DNA of 64,000 nucleotides, taken from positions 2,666,001-2,730,000 of the forward strand of contig NZ_AP031497.1 in assembly GCF_042853465.1 (NCBI RefSeq), in the 5' to 3' direction. Positions 45,099 to 54,286 of the stretch are shown piece after piece; position 1 is the first letter of the stretch, and each line of letters opens with the position of its first letter. Below the pieces are notes generated by a model, which did no database searches, was not told the origin of the DNA, and saw only the letters and a list, made by a program, of their open reading frames with translations. The position numbers and the translations under genes were made by a program. The DNA comes from Simiduia litorea (GTDB taxonomy: Bacteria > Pseudomonadota > Gammaproteobacteria > Pseudomonadales > Cellvibrionaceae).

Positions 45099-46481
45099 AT
45101 GAAGCTTATTACTGGGCTGAGTCTAATCGCTTGTTTACCTCTCGTCGCGTTAACACAGACTGCGGTAAACGCCGCTGCTTGGCAGGCGCCGCCGAGTGAG
45201 CGCGCTGAATTATATGACCTAGGTGTTGCTGCAGAGGCTGAGCGAATAGCGCGCGACGTCACCCAGCTCGTTGCCTTTGGCACGCGCCACACACTATCCG
45301 AAACAGACTCAACTAGCCGCGGTATTGGCGCTAGCCGGCGCTGGATTGAAGCTGAATTCCGCCGCATAAGCGCAAGCTGTGGCGGCTGCTTAGAAGTGAT
45401 TTTGGTGGCCGATACAGTATCGGGTAAACGTATTCCGCAACCCACCGAAGTGGTTAACGTCATTGCCATTCAAAAAGGCAAACACGATCCAAAACGCGTC
45501 GTCATGATGGCAGGTGATATCGACTCGCGCATCACCGACCCGATGAATGCCCACGACGATTCACCAGGCGCTAACGATAATGGCTCTGGTGTCGCCGGTG
45601 TTTTAGAAGCCGCGCGCCTACTGAGCCAGTATCAGTTCAATGGCAGCATTGTTTACGCGGCACTGTCGGGCGAAGAGCAAGGGCTTTACGGTGGCGCCAT
45701 CTTGGCCAAGTATGCACAGCAACAGCAATGGAATATCGACGCGGTTTTAAACAACGACATGATTGGCAACATCGAAGGTATTAATGGGGTCATCGACAAT
45801 CACACGGCCCGTGTGTTTTCCGAAGGTACCCGCTTCGTAGAAACCACAGAAGAGGCAAAGCTGCGTCGCTTTACCGGTGGCGAAGTGGATTCTGCCTCGC
45901 GTAACCTCGCGCGCTTTATCAAGAAAGTCGGTGAACACTATGTGCCCAATTTAGACATCATGATGATCTACCGACTGGATCGCTTCGGCCGTGGCGGCCA
46001 TCACCGTCCGTTCAATGAAGCCGGCTTTCCCGGAGTGCGCATTATGGAAACCTGGGAGCACTACGATCGCCAACATCAAGACCTACGCAGTGAAAAGGGC
46101 GTTACCTATGGCGATACGTTGGCCGGTGTTAACTTTCCCTATGCTGCAAAATTGACCTCGTTAAATGCTGTCGTTTTAGCATCAATGGCCTGGGCACCGG
46201 CGCCACCCGCACGGGTAGAGATTAGCGGTCAGGTCAGTGCCAATACCACATTAACGTGGGCTGCCGCCGATCAAGCAAACGCCAAGCTATTGGCCGGTTA
46301 CCGGATCTACTGGCGCTTAACGACGGAAGCCGAGTGGAGCCATCACCGCTTTGTCGGTAAGGTAGAAAGCTTCACCTTGGACAACATTGTGATCGATAAT
46401 TATTATTTTGGCGTCGCGGCAGTGGGTTTGGATGGCTCGGAAAGTCCGGTCGTCTTCCCCGGCCCCGCAGGTAGGTTTTAA
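45099..46481 (+). CDS. Exported M28-family peptidase with C-terminal FN3 domain
   Basis: The 460-residue product starts at ATG 45099, with AAAGG upstream; the frame begins earlier at 45021 inside the previous gene. A signal peptide ends A-V-N-A-A. The M28 zinc aminopeptidase domain shows the D-D-S-P-G-A-N-D-N-G-S-G metal/catalytic loop, G-E-E-Q-G-L-Y-G and N-N-D-M-I-G-N. A C-terminal fibronectin-III-like domain (about 370-455) may bind substrate or the cell surface. It probably degrades peptides outside the cytoplasm. Confidence 0.87.
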   Translation: MKLITGLSLIACLPLVALTQTAVNAAAWQAPPSERAELYDLGVAAEAERIARDVTQLVAFGTRHTLSETDSTSRGIGASRRWIEAEFRRISASCGGCLEVILVADTVSGKRIPQPTEVVNVIAIQKGKHDPKRVVMMAGDIDSRITDPMNAHDDSPGANDNGSGVAGVLEAARLLSQYQFNGSIVYAALSGEEQGLYGGAILAKYAQQQQWNIDAVLNNDMIGNIEGINGVIDNHTARVFSEGTRFVETTEEAKLRRFTGGEVDSASRNLARFIKKVGEHYVPNLDIMMIYRLDRFGRGGHHRPFNEAGFPGVRIMETWEHYDRQHQDLRSEKGVTYGDTLAGVNFPYAAKLTSLNAVVLASMAWAPAPPARVEISGQVSANTTLTWAAADQANAKLLAGYRIYWRLTTEAEWSHHRFVGKVESFTLDNIVIDNYYFGVAAVGLDGSESPVVFPGPAGRF

Positions 46482-46494
46482 TCGGGACGTTGCA

Positions 46495-46516
46495 GCTAGA
46501 TAAAGCATTATCTAGC
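46495..46516. terminator. Hairpin after the M28 peptidase gene
   Basis: A perfect 9-bp stem (GCTAGATAA at 46495-46503, TTATCTAGC at 46508-46516) with a four-base loop follows the stop codon by 13 bases. No T-run follows, so termination strength is uncertain. Confidence 0.4.
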
Positions 46517-46661
46517 CGCTCTGACTACATCAGCTCTTAGGTTTAGACTGCGGTAATAACACTCATATTTTTGCCGCGACACTTTAGTTCACCGCCAAAA
46601 GTCTTTACCATGGCGCCTCGTAAAGCACGCCTAAATACCTACCACTCAAGCCAAAAACCGC

Positions 46662-48065
46662 ATGATTTCCGACAAGTTTGCCAGTAGCTGGATTAACAAT
46701 CTTCAACGGTTCAAACCATTGATATTAAAGCCCTTTGTGGTAAAAATGTGGCTTCTTTCGGCGCACAAGGCGCAGCTCTCAGCGGTACTCGTACTGGTTT
46801 TCGTGCTCGCCGTCGCTCCCAGTGCCTGTGGCGCCCTCGCAGATGCACTCTACCCACCGCCGGCACAGTCGCTGGGTAAGCGTATCGTCAAAGTATTTGC
46901 GCCCAACGTAAGCCATAAACACCCTTTGAGAGACGCGCGCTATCAAACATTTTTAACGGCTAGTTACGGTCTTTTCGCCCTACCTTTATGGCTGTTGTTA
47001 CAACATTTAGCGCCCACCTTGCAAAGGGCGCGAGCGCAATCAGAAAATTACAAAAAATTAGCACTCATTGCGCCCGACCCCGAAACCAAGCAGCAACTTC
47101 TTCAAACCGCCCTTCGCTACAGCGTGGATGCCCTACCCTCGGTCAAACAGGGGCATGCCACTGTTATACGCGACACTTATGCCGACCAAAGCCAGAGCCC
47201 AACCTTAATCCACCCAGACACCCAAAGCCTGCAAGCCACCGCTATTGGCGACAATCAACGCTATCAAGTCGTTAAAGCGCTGGCCAGCGGCGGTGCTGGG
47301 GTTGTGTATCAAGCGCTCGACACCAGGCTCAAAAGGCAGGTCGCGATAAAACAACTGCTAACCCACAACGCGGAAAATGCGGCCATGGTCGCGCGCTTTC
47401 GCGAGGAAGCACATTCGCTTGCCAACCTAAACCATCCCCACATCATTGCGATTTTTGATTTACTCGAGCACGATAACCAGCTTTGGATGGTGATGGAGCT
47501 CATGCTTGGAGGCACCTTGGCAGACAAAATTAGAGTGAAGGGGTTTTTCAATTTTTCGTGCGCTATCGACCTACTGATCGATATTGCCGATGGCTTAGCA
47601 GCGGCGCACGGCAACAACATAGTGCATCGCGATATAAAACCAGAGAATATTCTATTCACGGATAAGGGCGTGGCAAAAATTAGCGACTTCGGCATAGCCA
47701 AGTCCGCGGCACAAATCACCCAAACCCAACACGGGTTAGTACTCGGCTCACCCGGCTATATGAGCCCCGAACAAGCGGCAGGTCAAAGTACCGACAGCCG
47801 CAGCGATATTTATGCGTTGGGTATTACCCTATTCGAAATGTTAACAGGCGAACTACCTTTCATCGGCAGCACCACCCAAGTGCTGACAAAACACATTACC
47901 CAACCGGCGCCTCTACTTTCAAGTTTGCGCTACGAAACACCGGTTTCGGTGGATCGCCTACTGCAAAAAATGCTCGCCAAGGAACCCGAGCAACGCTATC
48001 AAAGCATCACTGAATTGCAAAGCGCGCTAAACATGATTCAAATTGAGCTAGGCACCAGAGCCTAA
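46662..48065 (+). CDS. Membrane-linked serine/threonine protein kinase
   Basis: The 467-residue protein (or about 439 from the Met at 46746) has two N-terminal hydrophobic helices (about 38-58 and 92-112). A cytosolic Hanks-type kinase domain covers about 200-460: glycine loop A-S-G-G-A-G-V-V-Y, Lys of V-A-I-K-Q-L, catalytic H-R-D-I-K-P-E-N, D-F-G, and G-S-P-G-Y-M-S-P-E. All key residues are present. There is no PASTA or other sensor repeat. It is probably a signalling kinase; partners are not encoded next to it. Confidence 0.88.
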   Translation: MISDKFASSWINNLQRFKPLILKPFVVKMWLLSAHKAQLSAVLVLVFVLAVAPSACGALADALYPPPAQSLGKRIVKVFAPNVSHKHPLRDARYQTFLTASYGLFALPLWLLLQHLAPTLQRARAQSENYKKLALIAPDPETKQQLLQTALRYSVDALPSVKQGHATVIRDTYADQSQSPTLIHPDTQSLQATAIGDNQRYQVVKALASGGAGVVYQALDTRLKRQVAIKQLLTHNAENAAMVARFREEAHSLANLNHPHIIAIFDLLEHDNQLWMVMELMLGGTLADKIRVKGFFNFSCAIDLLIDIADGLAAAHGNNIVHRDIKPENILFTDKGVAKISDFGIAKSAAQITQTQHGLVLGSPGYMSPEQAAGQSTDSRSDIYALGITLFEMLTGELPFIGSTTQVLTKHITQPAPLLSSLRYETPVSVDRLLQKMLAKEPEQRYQSITELQSALNMIQIELGTRA

Positions 48066-48265
48066 GCGATCTCCAGCGTTCTGCACCAAAAATTTATTTC
48101 ACTGCGGTGCTAGACAAGGCGCTCATAACCTTCTAAGTTATCAACGTGGTCGGTTGCCCCTAACGTCATCTCAGTTAGCCTCTCGCAACCTTCTTGCCAC
48201 GTTTTACACTGTCAGTTCTTTATTGTATGTCCGTTTAAAAAGGCCAAGGCCTAGGAGCAAGTGCA

Positions 48266-48382
48266 ATGAGCAAAGAATTAAAAAGTACCAAAAACACCAA
48301 GAAAAAGGCGTTGTTATCACCCAAGGAAAAGAAAGCCGCTAAGGTTGCTAAGAAAGCTAACCGCTCAGGCCTGTTTGATTAA
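48266..48382 (+). CDS. Very small Lys-rich basic protein (38 residues)
   Basis: AGGAG at 48253-48257 lies eight bases before ATG 48266. The product is 38 residues with 15 lysines and one arginine, mostly in K-N-T-K-K-K and K-E-K-K-A-A-K-V-A-K-K clusters, ending S-G-L-F-D. It converges on the ppiC gene with 27 bases between. Short Lys-rich proteins beside ppiC are a pattern I recall from related gammaproteobacteria. It may bind nucleic acid or the ribosome. It is a real gene candidate by RBS and composition, with no assigned function. Confidence 0.6.
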   Translation: MSKELKSTKNTKKKALLSPKEKKAAKVAKKANRSGLFD

Positions 48383-48409
48383 GCCCAACGCCCTCAGGTG
48401 GCTCTCTGC

Positions 48410-48691
48410 CTAATCATCGCGATAGATGGTTTGAATGAGGTGAAAGCCAAATTGCGTCTTAATCGGCCCGTGTATTTCCAACACGGGCTTCTTAAACACC
48501 ACGTTATCGAAAGCTTTAACCATTTGGCCAGGCCTAAATTCCCCTAAGTCGCCACCCTTCTTACCGGATGGGCACTGCGAATGCTTTTTTGCCAAAACAC
48601 CAAAATCTTCACCCTTAGCCAACTGCAGCTTCAATTTCTCAGCCTCAGCCTTGGTTTTTACTAAGATATGCCGTGCACTCGCGATAGCCAT
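48410..48691 (-). CDS. ppiC: Parvulin-type peptidyl-prolyl isomerase PpiC
   Basis: The 93-residue single-domain parvulin has A-S-A-R-H-I-L-V-K-T at the N-terminus. C-P-S-G-K-K-G-G-D-L-G-E-F and T-Q-F-G-F-H-L-I at the C-terminus are the standard PpiC signatures. The start at 48691 (M-A-I-A-S-A) was chosen over the frame start at 48715, because of GGAG nine bases upstream. It catalyses prolyl isomerisation in the cytoplasm. Confidence 0.94.
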   Translation of the reverse strand: MAIASARHILVKTKAEAEKLKLQLAKGEDFGVLAKKHSQCPSGKKGGDLGEFRPGQMVKAFDNVVFKKPVLEIHGPIKTQFGFHLIQTIYRDD

Positions 48692-48714
48692 CCTCAAATT
48701 CTCCACAAAAAGCA

Positions 48715-48743
48715 TTAATACTGGTTAAAGAATACCCTATAAT
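48715..48743 (+). promoter_or_regulatory. Candidate sigma70 promoter for the glutaredoxin-like gene
   Basis: TTAATA at 48715-48720 and TATAAT at 48738-48743 are separated by 17 bases, about 36 bases before the ATG. The -10 box is perfect and the -35 is weak. It lies in the divergent ppiC region. Confidence 0.5.
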
Positions 48744-48778
48744 GCGCGCCATTCTACGCCACCAGCTCAGGAAGCCCA

Positions 48779-49186
48779 ATGAAGTTGTTACTGAAGATTG
48801 TCCGCGAAGGCCTTGGCCGCATTATCATCCTTATCGATTTTCTGACCCGCCCAAGCCCCATGAAACGCTCGAAGCCGGAACAAACGAAGGTAATGGCCCA
48901 ACTGGCAAATATGGCTTTATACCAATTCTATGCCTGCCCATTTTGCATCAAAACCCGCCGCGCTCTGCGCCGCCTCAACCTGCCCATTCAAACCCGCAAC
49001 GTAAATGAAGGGTCGCCATACCGGCAAGAGCTTATTGAACAAGGTGGCGACTTACAGGTGCCCTGCTTGCGCATTGAGGAAGCTGGCAAGGTCGAATGGA
49101 TGTATGAATCAAAAGCCATTATTGCGTATTTAGAGCAACGCTTCGGTCCCGAAGCCATCGGTCAGGTAAACAGAGCCGCCTCCTAA
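48779..49186 (+). CDS. Glutaredoxin-like / GST N-terminal domain protein
   Basis: The 135-residue protein has an N-terminal helix of about 30 residues, then a thioredoxin-fold domain with the dithiol motif A-C-P-F-C-I-K near residue 57. V-P-C-L-R-I-E is the cis-Pro strand, and W-M-Y-E-S-K-A-I-I-A-Y-L closes the GST-type thioredoxin fold. The dithiol CPFC suggests glutaredoxin-type redox activity. The long N-terminal helix is not typical. Confidence 0.8.
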   Translation: MKLLLKIVREGLGRIIILIDFLTRPSPMKRSKPEQTKVMAQLANMALYQFYACPFCIKTRRALRRLNLPIQTRNVNEGSPYRQELIEQGGDLQVPCLRIEEAGKVEWMYESKAIIAYLEQRFGPEAIGQVNRAAS

Positions 49187-49188
49187 AC

Positions 49189-49253
49189 CACCCATCGCGC
49201 ATTAATCCGGCAATGACTGGCATTCTGATCGGTCATTGCAACCTGGATGGGTG
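49189..49253. repeat. Nested inverted repeats (cruciform-like)
   Basis: An outer pair, CACCCATC at 49189-49196 and GATGGGTG at 49246-49253, encloses an inner pair, GCAATGAC at 49210-49217 and GTCATTGC at 49232-49239. The whole structure sits between the convergent glutaredoxin-like and VWA genes. No T-run follows on either strand, so it is not a typical terminator. Confidence 0.6.
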
Positions 49254-49310
49254 CAAAAAAAGCGCCGCCATCCTTGGCTTGCGCTGGCAGAAAACATAAA
49301 AACACGGCGT

Positions 49311-49961
49311 TTATCGGGCTGCAATGAGCTTATCGAGGCGCTCTAAATCGTTCATGACTTGCCACTGACCACCACCGTCAACAACCCGCTTTTGCCATTG
49401 AGCTAACCGATTAAGGTAATCGCGCGGGTCGATATTATCGCTGCGCAATTTGGTAACATTTAACGCAACAACACGAATATCCGTTAACGTGATCGGAAAG
49501 TTTCTCACCTGTCCCCGAACCAAATCTTCTTCTAAATCAGAAAAAATAAGTACGGTTTTTTCACCCGCACCGGTTTCCGTTAAAAACTCTGTGGCCTGTA
49601 ACAATCCCCCGGTGATATCGGTGTTGCGACTGCCAGCCGAAACGCTTTTGACGTACTGATCCAAACGAAGTTTAAAACCCCGCTTTTGCTGGTTCGCAAC
49701 ACTGGGACGCTCATCAAAGGTGACTTTGGCCACAATATCTTTCTCGCTAAAACTGCCACTATCGATGCGTGCAACTGCTATCGAATCGCCGCTGTCTAAC
49801 GTTGCCAACAAGTAATTAACAATCGTCTGCGCTTTCTCAAGCTCCTGAGTATAAGTACCCGACGTATCGATCAGGAAATACACCGCCCGATTACTGGGCC
49901 GCTGCTCATTGCAGCCCATCACCGCGAGAGTAAAAATCAGTAATGCAATACATTTTTTCAT
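49311..49961 (-). CDS. VWA-domain lipoprotein
   Basis: The 216-residue protein has a lipoprotein signal to V-M-G-C near residue 17. A von Willebrand A fold has the MIDAS motif D-T-S-G-T, with later Asp in F-S-D-L-E-E-D. The A domain probably binds a protein ligand with Mg2+. Its start overlaps the preceding membrane-protein gene by four bases, indicating one translational unit. Confidence 0.8.
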   Translation of the reverse strand: MKKCIALLIFTLAVMGCNEQRPSNRAVYFLIDTSGTYTQELEKAQTIVNYLLATLDSGDSIAVARIDSGSFSEKDIVAKVTFDERPSVANQQKRGFKLRLDQYVKSVSAGSRNTDITGGLLQATEFLTETGAGEKTVLIFSDLEEDLVRGQVRNFPITLTDIRVVALNVTKLRSDNIDPRDYLNRLAQWQKRVVDGGGQWQVMNDLERLDKLIAAR

Positions 49962-51409
49962 GATTCCAACCCTCGCGCTTCATTGATCTCAGGCTCAAAT
50001 AACGGCTGCTGACGTGGCTTGGCTTGTTTCAAGTTGGCGATTAATCGCTCTACACTCAGCGGTACCATAATGACTAGGTCATAGAGGTGAACAAGAATTT
50101 TAAAGGCGTGATTCATTAGCGAACCTATTAAGCGAGCGAACACAGCCAGCAATCGCAAGACACCCTGAGCGATCAACCCAAACACGGTGCGCGATGCATG
50201 AATAAAAGATTCGAGTGGAATAGCCACGAAAGCCAAGGCGAAGGGTAAGATAAAGCCCATCACCATCTGCCCCATTGAAGGAATCCAACGAAAATTTGCT
50301 TCTACAACGCTGGCGCCAGCCAAGGACTGGGTCAACGCTTCACGATCTAACGCTAACAAATCTCGCATATAGGCGAGCGAGGCTTCTACCGTCGCTAAGG
50401 TAGTTAAAATGACTAACGTAATGACCACCATACGACGACGCACTTTGTCATCCATTGAGCCAATAATGGGGAATAGATGGGTGATGCGTAGCGATTCCAG
50501 TAAAAATAAACCCATGGCTATTTCCACCAGTATGATAACCAAGGCCGCAATGTCAGAGGTTTTCATCGCACCTATATAACTCGTTCCGCCCACCATTTCG
50601 GACATAGGCATTGCAATTAATTGGAAGTTTATGAGCCCGCCCATTACAGCGATAAAGAGCACCAAACCAGCGATAAAAAATTGCGTTAACGACGACGACA
50701 CCAAGGCAGACACGGCCGCGTCTTCTTGCTTACTCATCGACTCGTAGCGAGCCATGTGCTGATCTATAACCAGCGCACTGTCCTCAAGGCTATCTACTTT
50801 ATTTTTCACCACACCTAAATTTTCGATCACCTGACGCCACAGCGGTTGCATTTTACCGAGCGCCTTGTGCGACTGCTGACTGGTTTTTAAGTAAGCTTGT
50901 AAGGTTTCCTCGTGTGCGGACTCAACCGTATCGTGAATTTTATCTAATATTTTCACAATGGCCGGATCACCCGAGCGCGGAATAGCCGCCACCGTGGCGA
51001 CCACCTCTAACCACGCAGGTGGTGAGGGCGGCGTGTCGATGATATTGTTGTAATCTTTCTCGATTTTGTTGACCGCATCGCTGATTTGCCGATGCAATGT
51101 AGGATAATGACCTAGATCGCGAGAGATAATACCGTTAACCCGAACAAACTCCCGTTCGATGCAACGCCGCGCATTGGCTTCACCACCGGCGAGTAATATT
51201 TCTTTATTGCGCTGACTTAAACTGGTTTGCCAACTATTTAAGGATTTAGCGCAAAGCCGCATGGCCTGGTGTGCACTAAAACCGGTTAGGCGCAAAAGTT
51301 GATGCGATTGGTGCCGTCCCAAATACATGACCAGCACCAATACACACAGCCAAATAGCCAAAGATAAGGCCGGCTGGTTGGACCAAATCAGTAACAGATC
51401 ATTAGACAT
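49958..51409 (-). CDS. Multi-pass membrane protein with periplasmic or cytosolic coiled coil
   Basis: The 483-residue product starts at ATG 51409 (M-S-N-D-L-L); the frame begins at 51448. An N-terminal membrane helix (about 12-30) is followed by a 200-residue helical, coiled-coil-prone region. Four more membrane helices lie at about 235-260, 285-305, 320-345 and 375-395. A late amphipathic segment carries L-I-A-N-L-K-Q-A-K. No known family was recognised. It is translationally coupled to the VWA lipoprotein, so the two may form a membrane complex. Confidence 0.7.
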   Translation of the reverse strand: MSNDLLLIWSNQPALSLAIWLCVLVLVMYLGRHQSHQLLRLTGFSAHQAMRLCAKSLNSWQTSLSQRNKEILLAGGEANARRCIEREFVRVNGIISRDLGHYPTLHRQISDAVNKIEKDYNNIIDTPPSPPAWLEVVATVAAIPRSGDPAIVKILDKIHDTVESAHEETLQAYLKTSQQSHKALGKMQPLWRQVIENLGVVKNKVDSLEDSALVIDQHMARYESMSKQEDAAVSALVSSSLTQFFIAGLVLFIAVMGGLINFQLIAMPMSEMVGGTSYIGAMKTSDIAALVIILVEIAMGLFLLESLRITHLFPIIGSMDDKVRRRMVVITLVILTTLATVEASLAYMRDLLALDREALTQSLAGASVVEANFRWIPSMGQMVMGFILPFALAFVAIPLESFIHASRTVFGLIAQGVLRLLAVFARLIGSLMNHAFKILVHLYDLVIMVPLSVERLIANLKQAKPRQQPLFEPEINEARGLES

Positions 51410-51555
51410 AAGGTGTCTCCCTAGCACTAGAATCAAGTAGGCCGGCAAGTGCTACAGTAGCCTTTGCTGACATCCAGTATTCGTTATAAAAAGTCGCTGT
51501 GAAAAATCTGTGATAATTTCACTAGGCAAAACAAGAATGTGAACAGGATCACACT

Positions 51556-52338
51556 ATGGCCACCATTTTCTGGGTTGAGGATCAAAGCCACTGGATCGAA
51601 AAATTTACCGTTATACTGCAAACCACTGACTTCGACGGTCATCCCAACAAGTTAGAGATACACCGTTTAGCCGATGCGGCGAAACAACAAATTGCCCTCA
51701 TCAACAAAGCCACACCGCCGGACATTGCTGTTTTGGATGCGCGTATGAATGGCAATGATCAAGCAGGATTTGGCGTTTCTGCTGCACTGCACAAGAAATG
51801 GCCAAAACTGCCCATTATCTATTTATCCGAACACAGTGGTACCGAAATAGAGGCCACTGCCTTCGAACATGCCAACACACAGGACTTTATCGCAAAGCAT
51901 CAACGCAACGTCGAGCAAGTGTTGTGTTGGCGTATCAAAGCCATACTGCGTCAACAACGGGTTACCGAAAGCCCGAGTGACAACACCTTAGTGTCCGGTG
52001 ATTTAACCATCGATTTGGTCATGTGGAATGTTTATTGGCGCAATATAAAACTGATGAATCCAAGCAACCCAAAGCGAGCGCTGGCACCGACACCAAGGAA
52101 AATATTAAAGCACCTAGTGGAAAGATCGCCTCGTGCAGTCACCACGCTCAGCATGGCTGAGGCACTAGATGCTGACCTAGAAAAGTTTTCCTACGCCAAT
52201 TACCGGCAACACATTAAGACGCTGCGCCAAGCTTTTGATATTGCAGAGGGTGCAAGTGGTAGTTTTTTAGCCCGCTGTAAAGCCCAACAGGGCATTGTTA
52301 CGGCAGGAGATCAAGGTTCCTATTATTGGCAGCCCTAA
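51556..52338 (+). CDS. Response regulator with C-terminal DNA-binding-like domain
   Basis: The 260-residue protein has a receiver domain (1-130) with acidic E8-D9, phospho-Asp in V-L-D-A-R-M, Ser in Y-L-S-E-H and Lys in I-A-K-H. The C-terminal half (about 140-255) resembles a winged-helix OmpR/ToxR-like domain (L-S-G-D-L-T-I-D, T-P-R-K-I-L-K-H-L-V-E, N-Y-R-Q-H-I-K-T-L-R-Q), which is weak but plausible. It is paired with the histidine kinase 86 bases downstream. Confidence 0.82.
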   Translation: MATIFWVEDQSHWIEKFTVILQTTDFDGHPNKLEIHRLADAAKQQIALINKATPPDIAVLDARMNGNDQAGFGVSAALHKKWPKLPIIYLSEHSGTEIEATAFEHANTQDFIAKHQRNVEQVLCWRIKAILRQQRVTESPSDNTLVSGDLTIDLVMWNVYWRNIKLMNPSNPKRALAPTPRKILKHLVERSPRAVTTLSMAEALDADLEKFSYANYRQHIKTLRQAFDIAEGASGSFLARCKAQQGIVTAGDQGSYYWQP

Positions 52339-52424
52339 TCGGATCTACTCATGAACGGCAGAGCAAAGATAAGAACAGAATGCTTACATCTAAAAACGAC
52401 GATAAAAATACATAAAGTGGCCCT

Positions 52425-54113
52425 ATGAACAACAACCTCGAAAGCCCAATGAAGATTCAGCGCATCGCCTACCCTTGGTTTGGTAGTATCTTATTGCTCG
52501 CCATGGCCAGCTATTTATTCATCGGCAACAGTAAACTGACCCTTTCTCTTGTCCAATCTGCACCACAATTATTCACAGCTCAGGTGGAATTGATTATCCT
52601 AGGTGTGGTACTTCTAGTGTGGCTATTAGATTTAAGGCTCTTCTACAACCGAAGGGAAAATTACATCAAAAACTCCCAAGCACTCAAGGCACAGCTTAAC
52701 GACTTAATCGAAAACAAACGCCAATTGCAACGCAAAGCCCACACCTATTCCAATCAAACTGAAAAGCTCAAAGCCTTCATCGGTGACCGGCTGCTTGAAT
52801 ATATTGAATACGACGAGAAATTTTTACATTTCAAAGGCATAGCGGCAGAAGTTAGGCACAACGGCATCATTTGTTACGATAAAATTTTAGGTGCTCTACA
52901 CGCTGCTGCCGCCGCTGATACAGAAAATCCGAATTACCCTGAGGCGCTTACTAGCCTTAGTTACTTGTGGGATTTATTAGATTTATCTACGGCCGATAAT
53001 ATCGCCTTGCACATTAACAATCACATTTGTGAGTGCGAAGAGTACTACTATCAAATTCAACTTCAGAAACAACACCCCAATACACAAGCCGAACCTATCC
53101 CCTACACCCCAACATTTCTTGCCCACAACGCATTGTTAAGGGCTATTTTACCCTTGATGAAAATGCGCGAAGAAGCCGTCATCAGCGAAAATGCTGAATT
53201 TCTCTTTCATACACAAGCAGACAGCCAGTTTCAACTATACATCAGTAAAGAATGCGAGCTGCTCGGCAATGAAAATCACATTGTGTTAGTGATCGAAAAT
53301 TTAGTAAAAAACGCACTCTATTACACCAACGAGGGCAACACTGACTCAACTGCTGGCCTGCAAAAGAGCAAAGCCTACAACAAAGTGTCACTATCGCTCA
53401 CCCGCGATGCGCAAAGCCTGCAGATTGGCGTTTATAACCATGGGCCTCATGTTGCCACAGCTATTGCTGAGCAAATCTATCAACTAGGCTATACCACCCG
53501 TCGCGCTAAGGATGTACACGGAAAAGGCCTAGGGCTGTATTTTGTCAAACAAATTGTCACCGGTTACGAAGGCAAAATCAGCCATAAAAACATTTTCAAC
53601 CAAGCAGAAAGTTACTCCCTGCGCCTAGAACTCGAGGGCATAGGCTTTGAAGGCAACGAGATTCAAACCAAAGTGATTGAAACACGTATCGATAACGGCG
53701 GTATTGGCTGTCAAAACAAAACCCTCGCTGCCAATGACGGAGAGATGGCGGAGCCGCTAGAATGTATTGATTGGTCTTTTAAGCGCCGATTGGTCAGCAT
53801 TGAAATTACAGCACACAGCAACGGCAAGACCTTTGCCTTCACTAACTTGGAAAATGCAGACCTACAAAAATTCATCGAACCTGGGCTGCGTTACGCGCCG
53901 CGTTGGGCCTTGGAAGTAAAAAACAAAACCGAATCAAGCCATATTCGCTTTCTACCCCTTGACATCACCGGCGTGGAATTTCTTATTACCTTACCTCTTG
54001 CAGAATACCAATTTGAACAAGAAGAACATAACGCAGGCCTTAGCGACGACTACATTAGCGCCATTGAAGATCGGTTTAAGCCCATAGATCAAAATCCCAA
54101 TGAAGCATCGTAA
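52425..54113 (+). CDS. Membrane sensor histidine kinase
   Basis: The 562-residue protein has two N-terminal membrane helices (about 15-32 and 48-68) with a short periplasmic loop. A coiled coil (75-125) leads to a dimerisation region with the probable phospho-His in E-V-R-H-N. The HATPase domain has the N-box I-E-N-L-V-K-N-A-L-Y and G-K-G-L-G-L-Y-F-V-K-Q near residue 368. The last 150 residues are a C-terminal extension without recognised family. It forms a pair with the upstream response regulator. Confidence 0.83.
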   Translation: MNNNLESPMKIQRIAYPWFGSILLLAMASYLFIGNSKLTLSLVQSAPQLFTAQVELIILGVVLLVWLLDLRLFYNRRENYIKNSQALKAQLNDLIENKRQLQRKAHTYSNQTEKLKAFIGDRLLEYIEYDEKFLHFKGIAAEVRHNGIICYDKILGALHAAAAADTENPNYPEALTSLSYLWDLLDLSTADNIALHINNHICECEEYYYQIQLQKQHPNTQAEPIPYTPTFLAHNALLRAILPLMKMREEAVISENAEFLFHTQADSQFQLYISKECELLGNENHIVLVIENLVKNALYYTNEGNTDSTAGLQKSKAYNKVSLSLTRDAQSLQIGVYNHGPHVATAIAEQIYQLGYTTRRAKDVHGKGLGLYFVKQIVTGYEGKISHKNIFNQAESYSLRLELEGIGFEGNEIQTKVIETRIDNGGIGCQNKTLAANDGEMAEPLECIDWSFKRRLVSIEITAHSNGKTFAFTNLENADLQKFIEPGLRYAPRWALEVKNKTESSHIRFLPLDITGVEFLITLPLAEYQFEQEEHNAGLSDDYISAIEDRFKPIDQNPNEAS

Positions 54114-54286
54114 TGGAATAACGGTCGTCAGCTGGGCGCGCAGCCAGAATCTATCTGACAGATTTTATCAAACTGCACAGGAATGACACAGCAAGGCATA
54201 AAATGCTTTCCAAACCTAGGCACTTATAGGTAGAGTTTGTCGATACACAATTGCTAATAAAAATAATGGATTTGAATGGCGATCGT

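Noticed and set aside
48154..48342. Reading frame overlapping the 38-residue gene
   Set aside because: It is in another frame with no ribosome site; the Lys-rich frame has a strong AGGAG.
49189..49253. attC site or intrinsic terminator
   Set aside because: It lacks RYYYAAC/GTTRRRY boxes and lacks a T-run.
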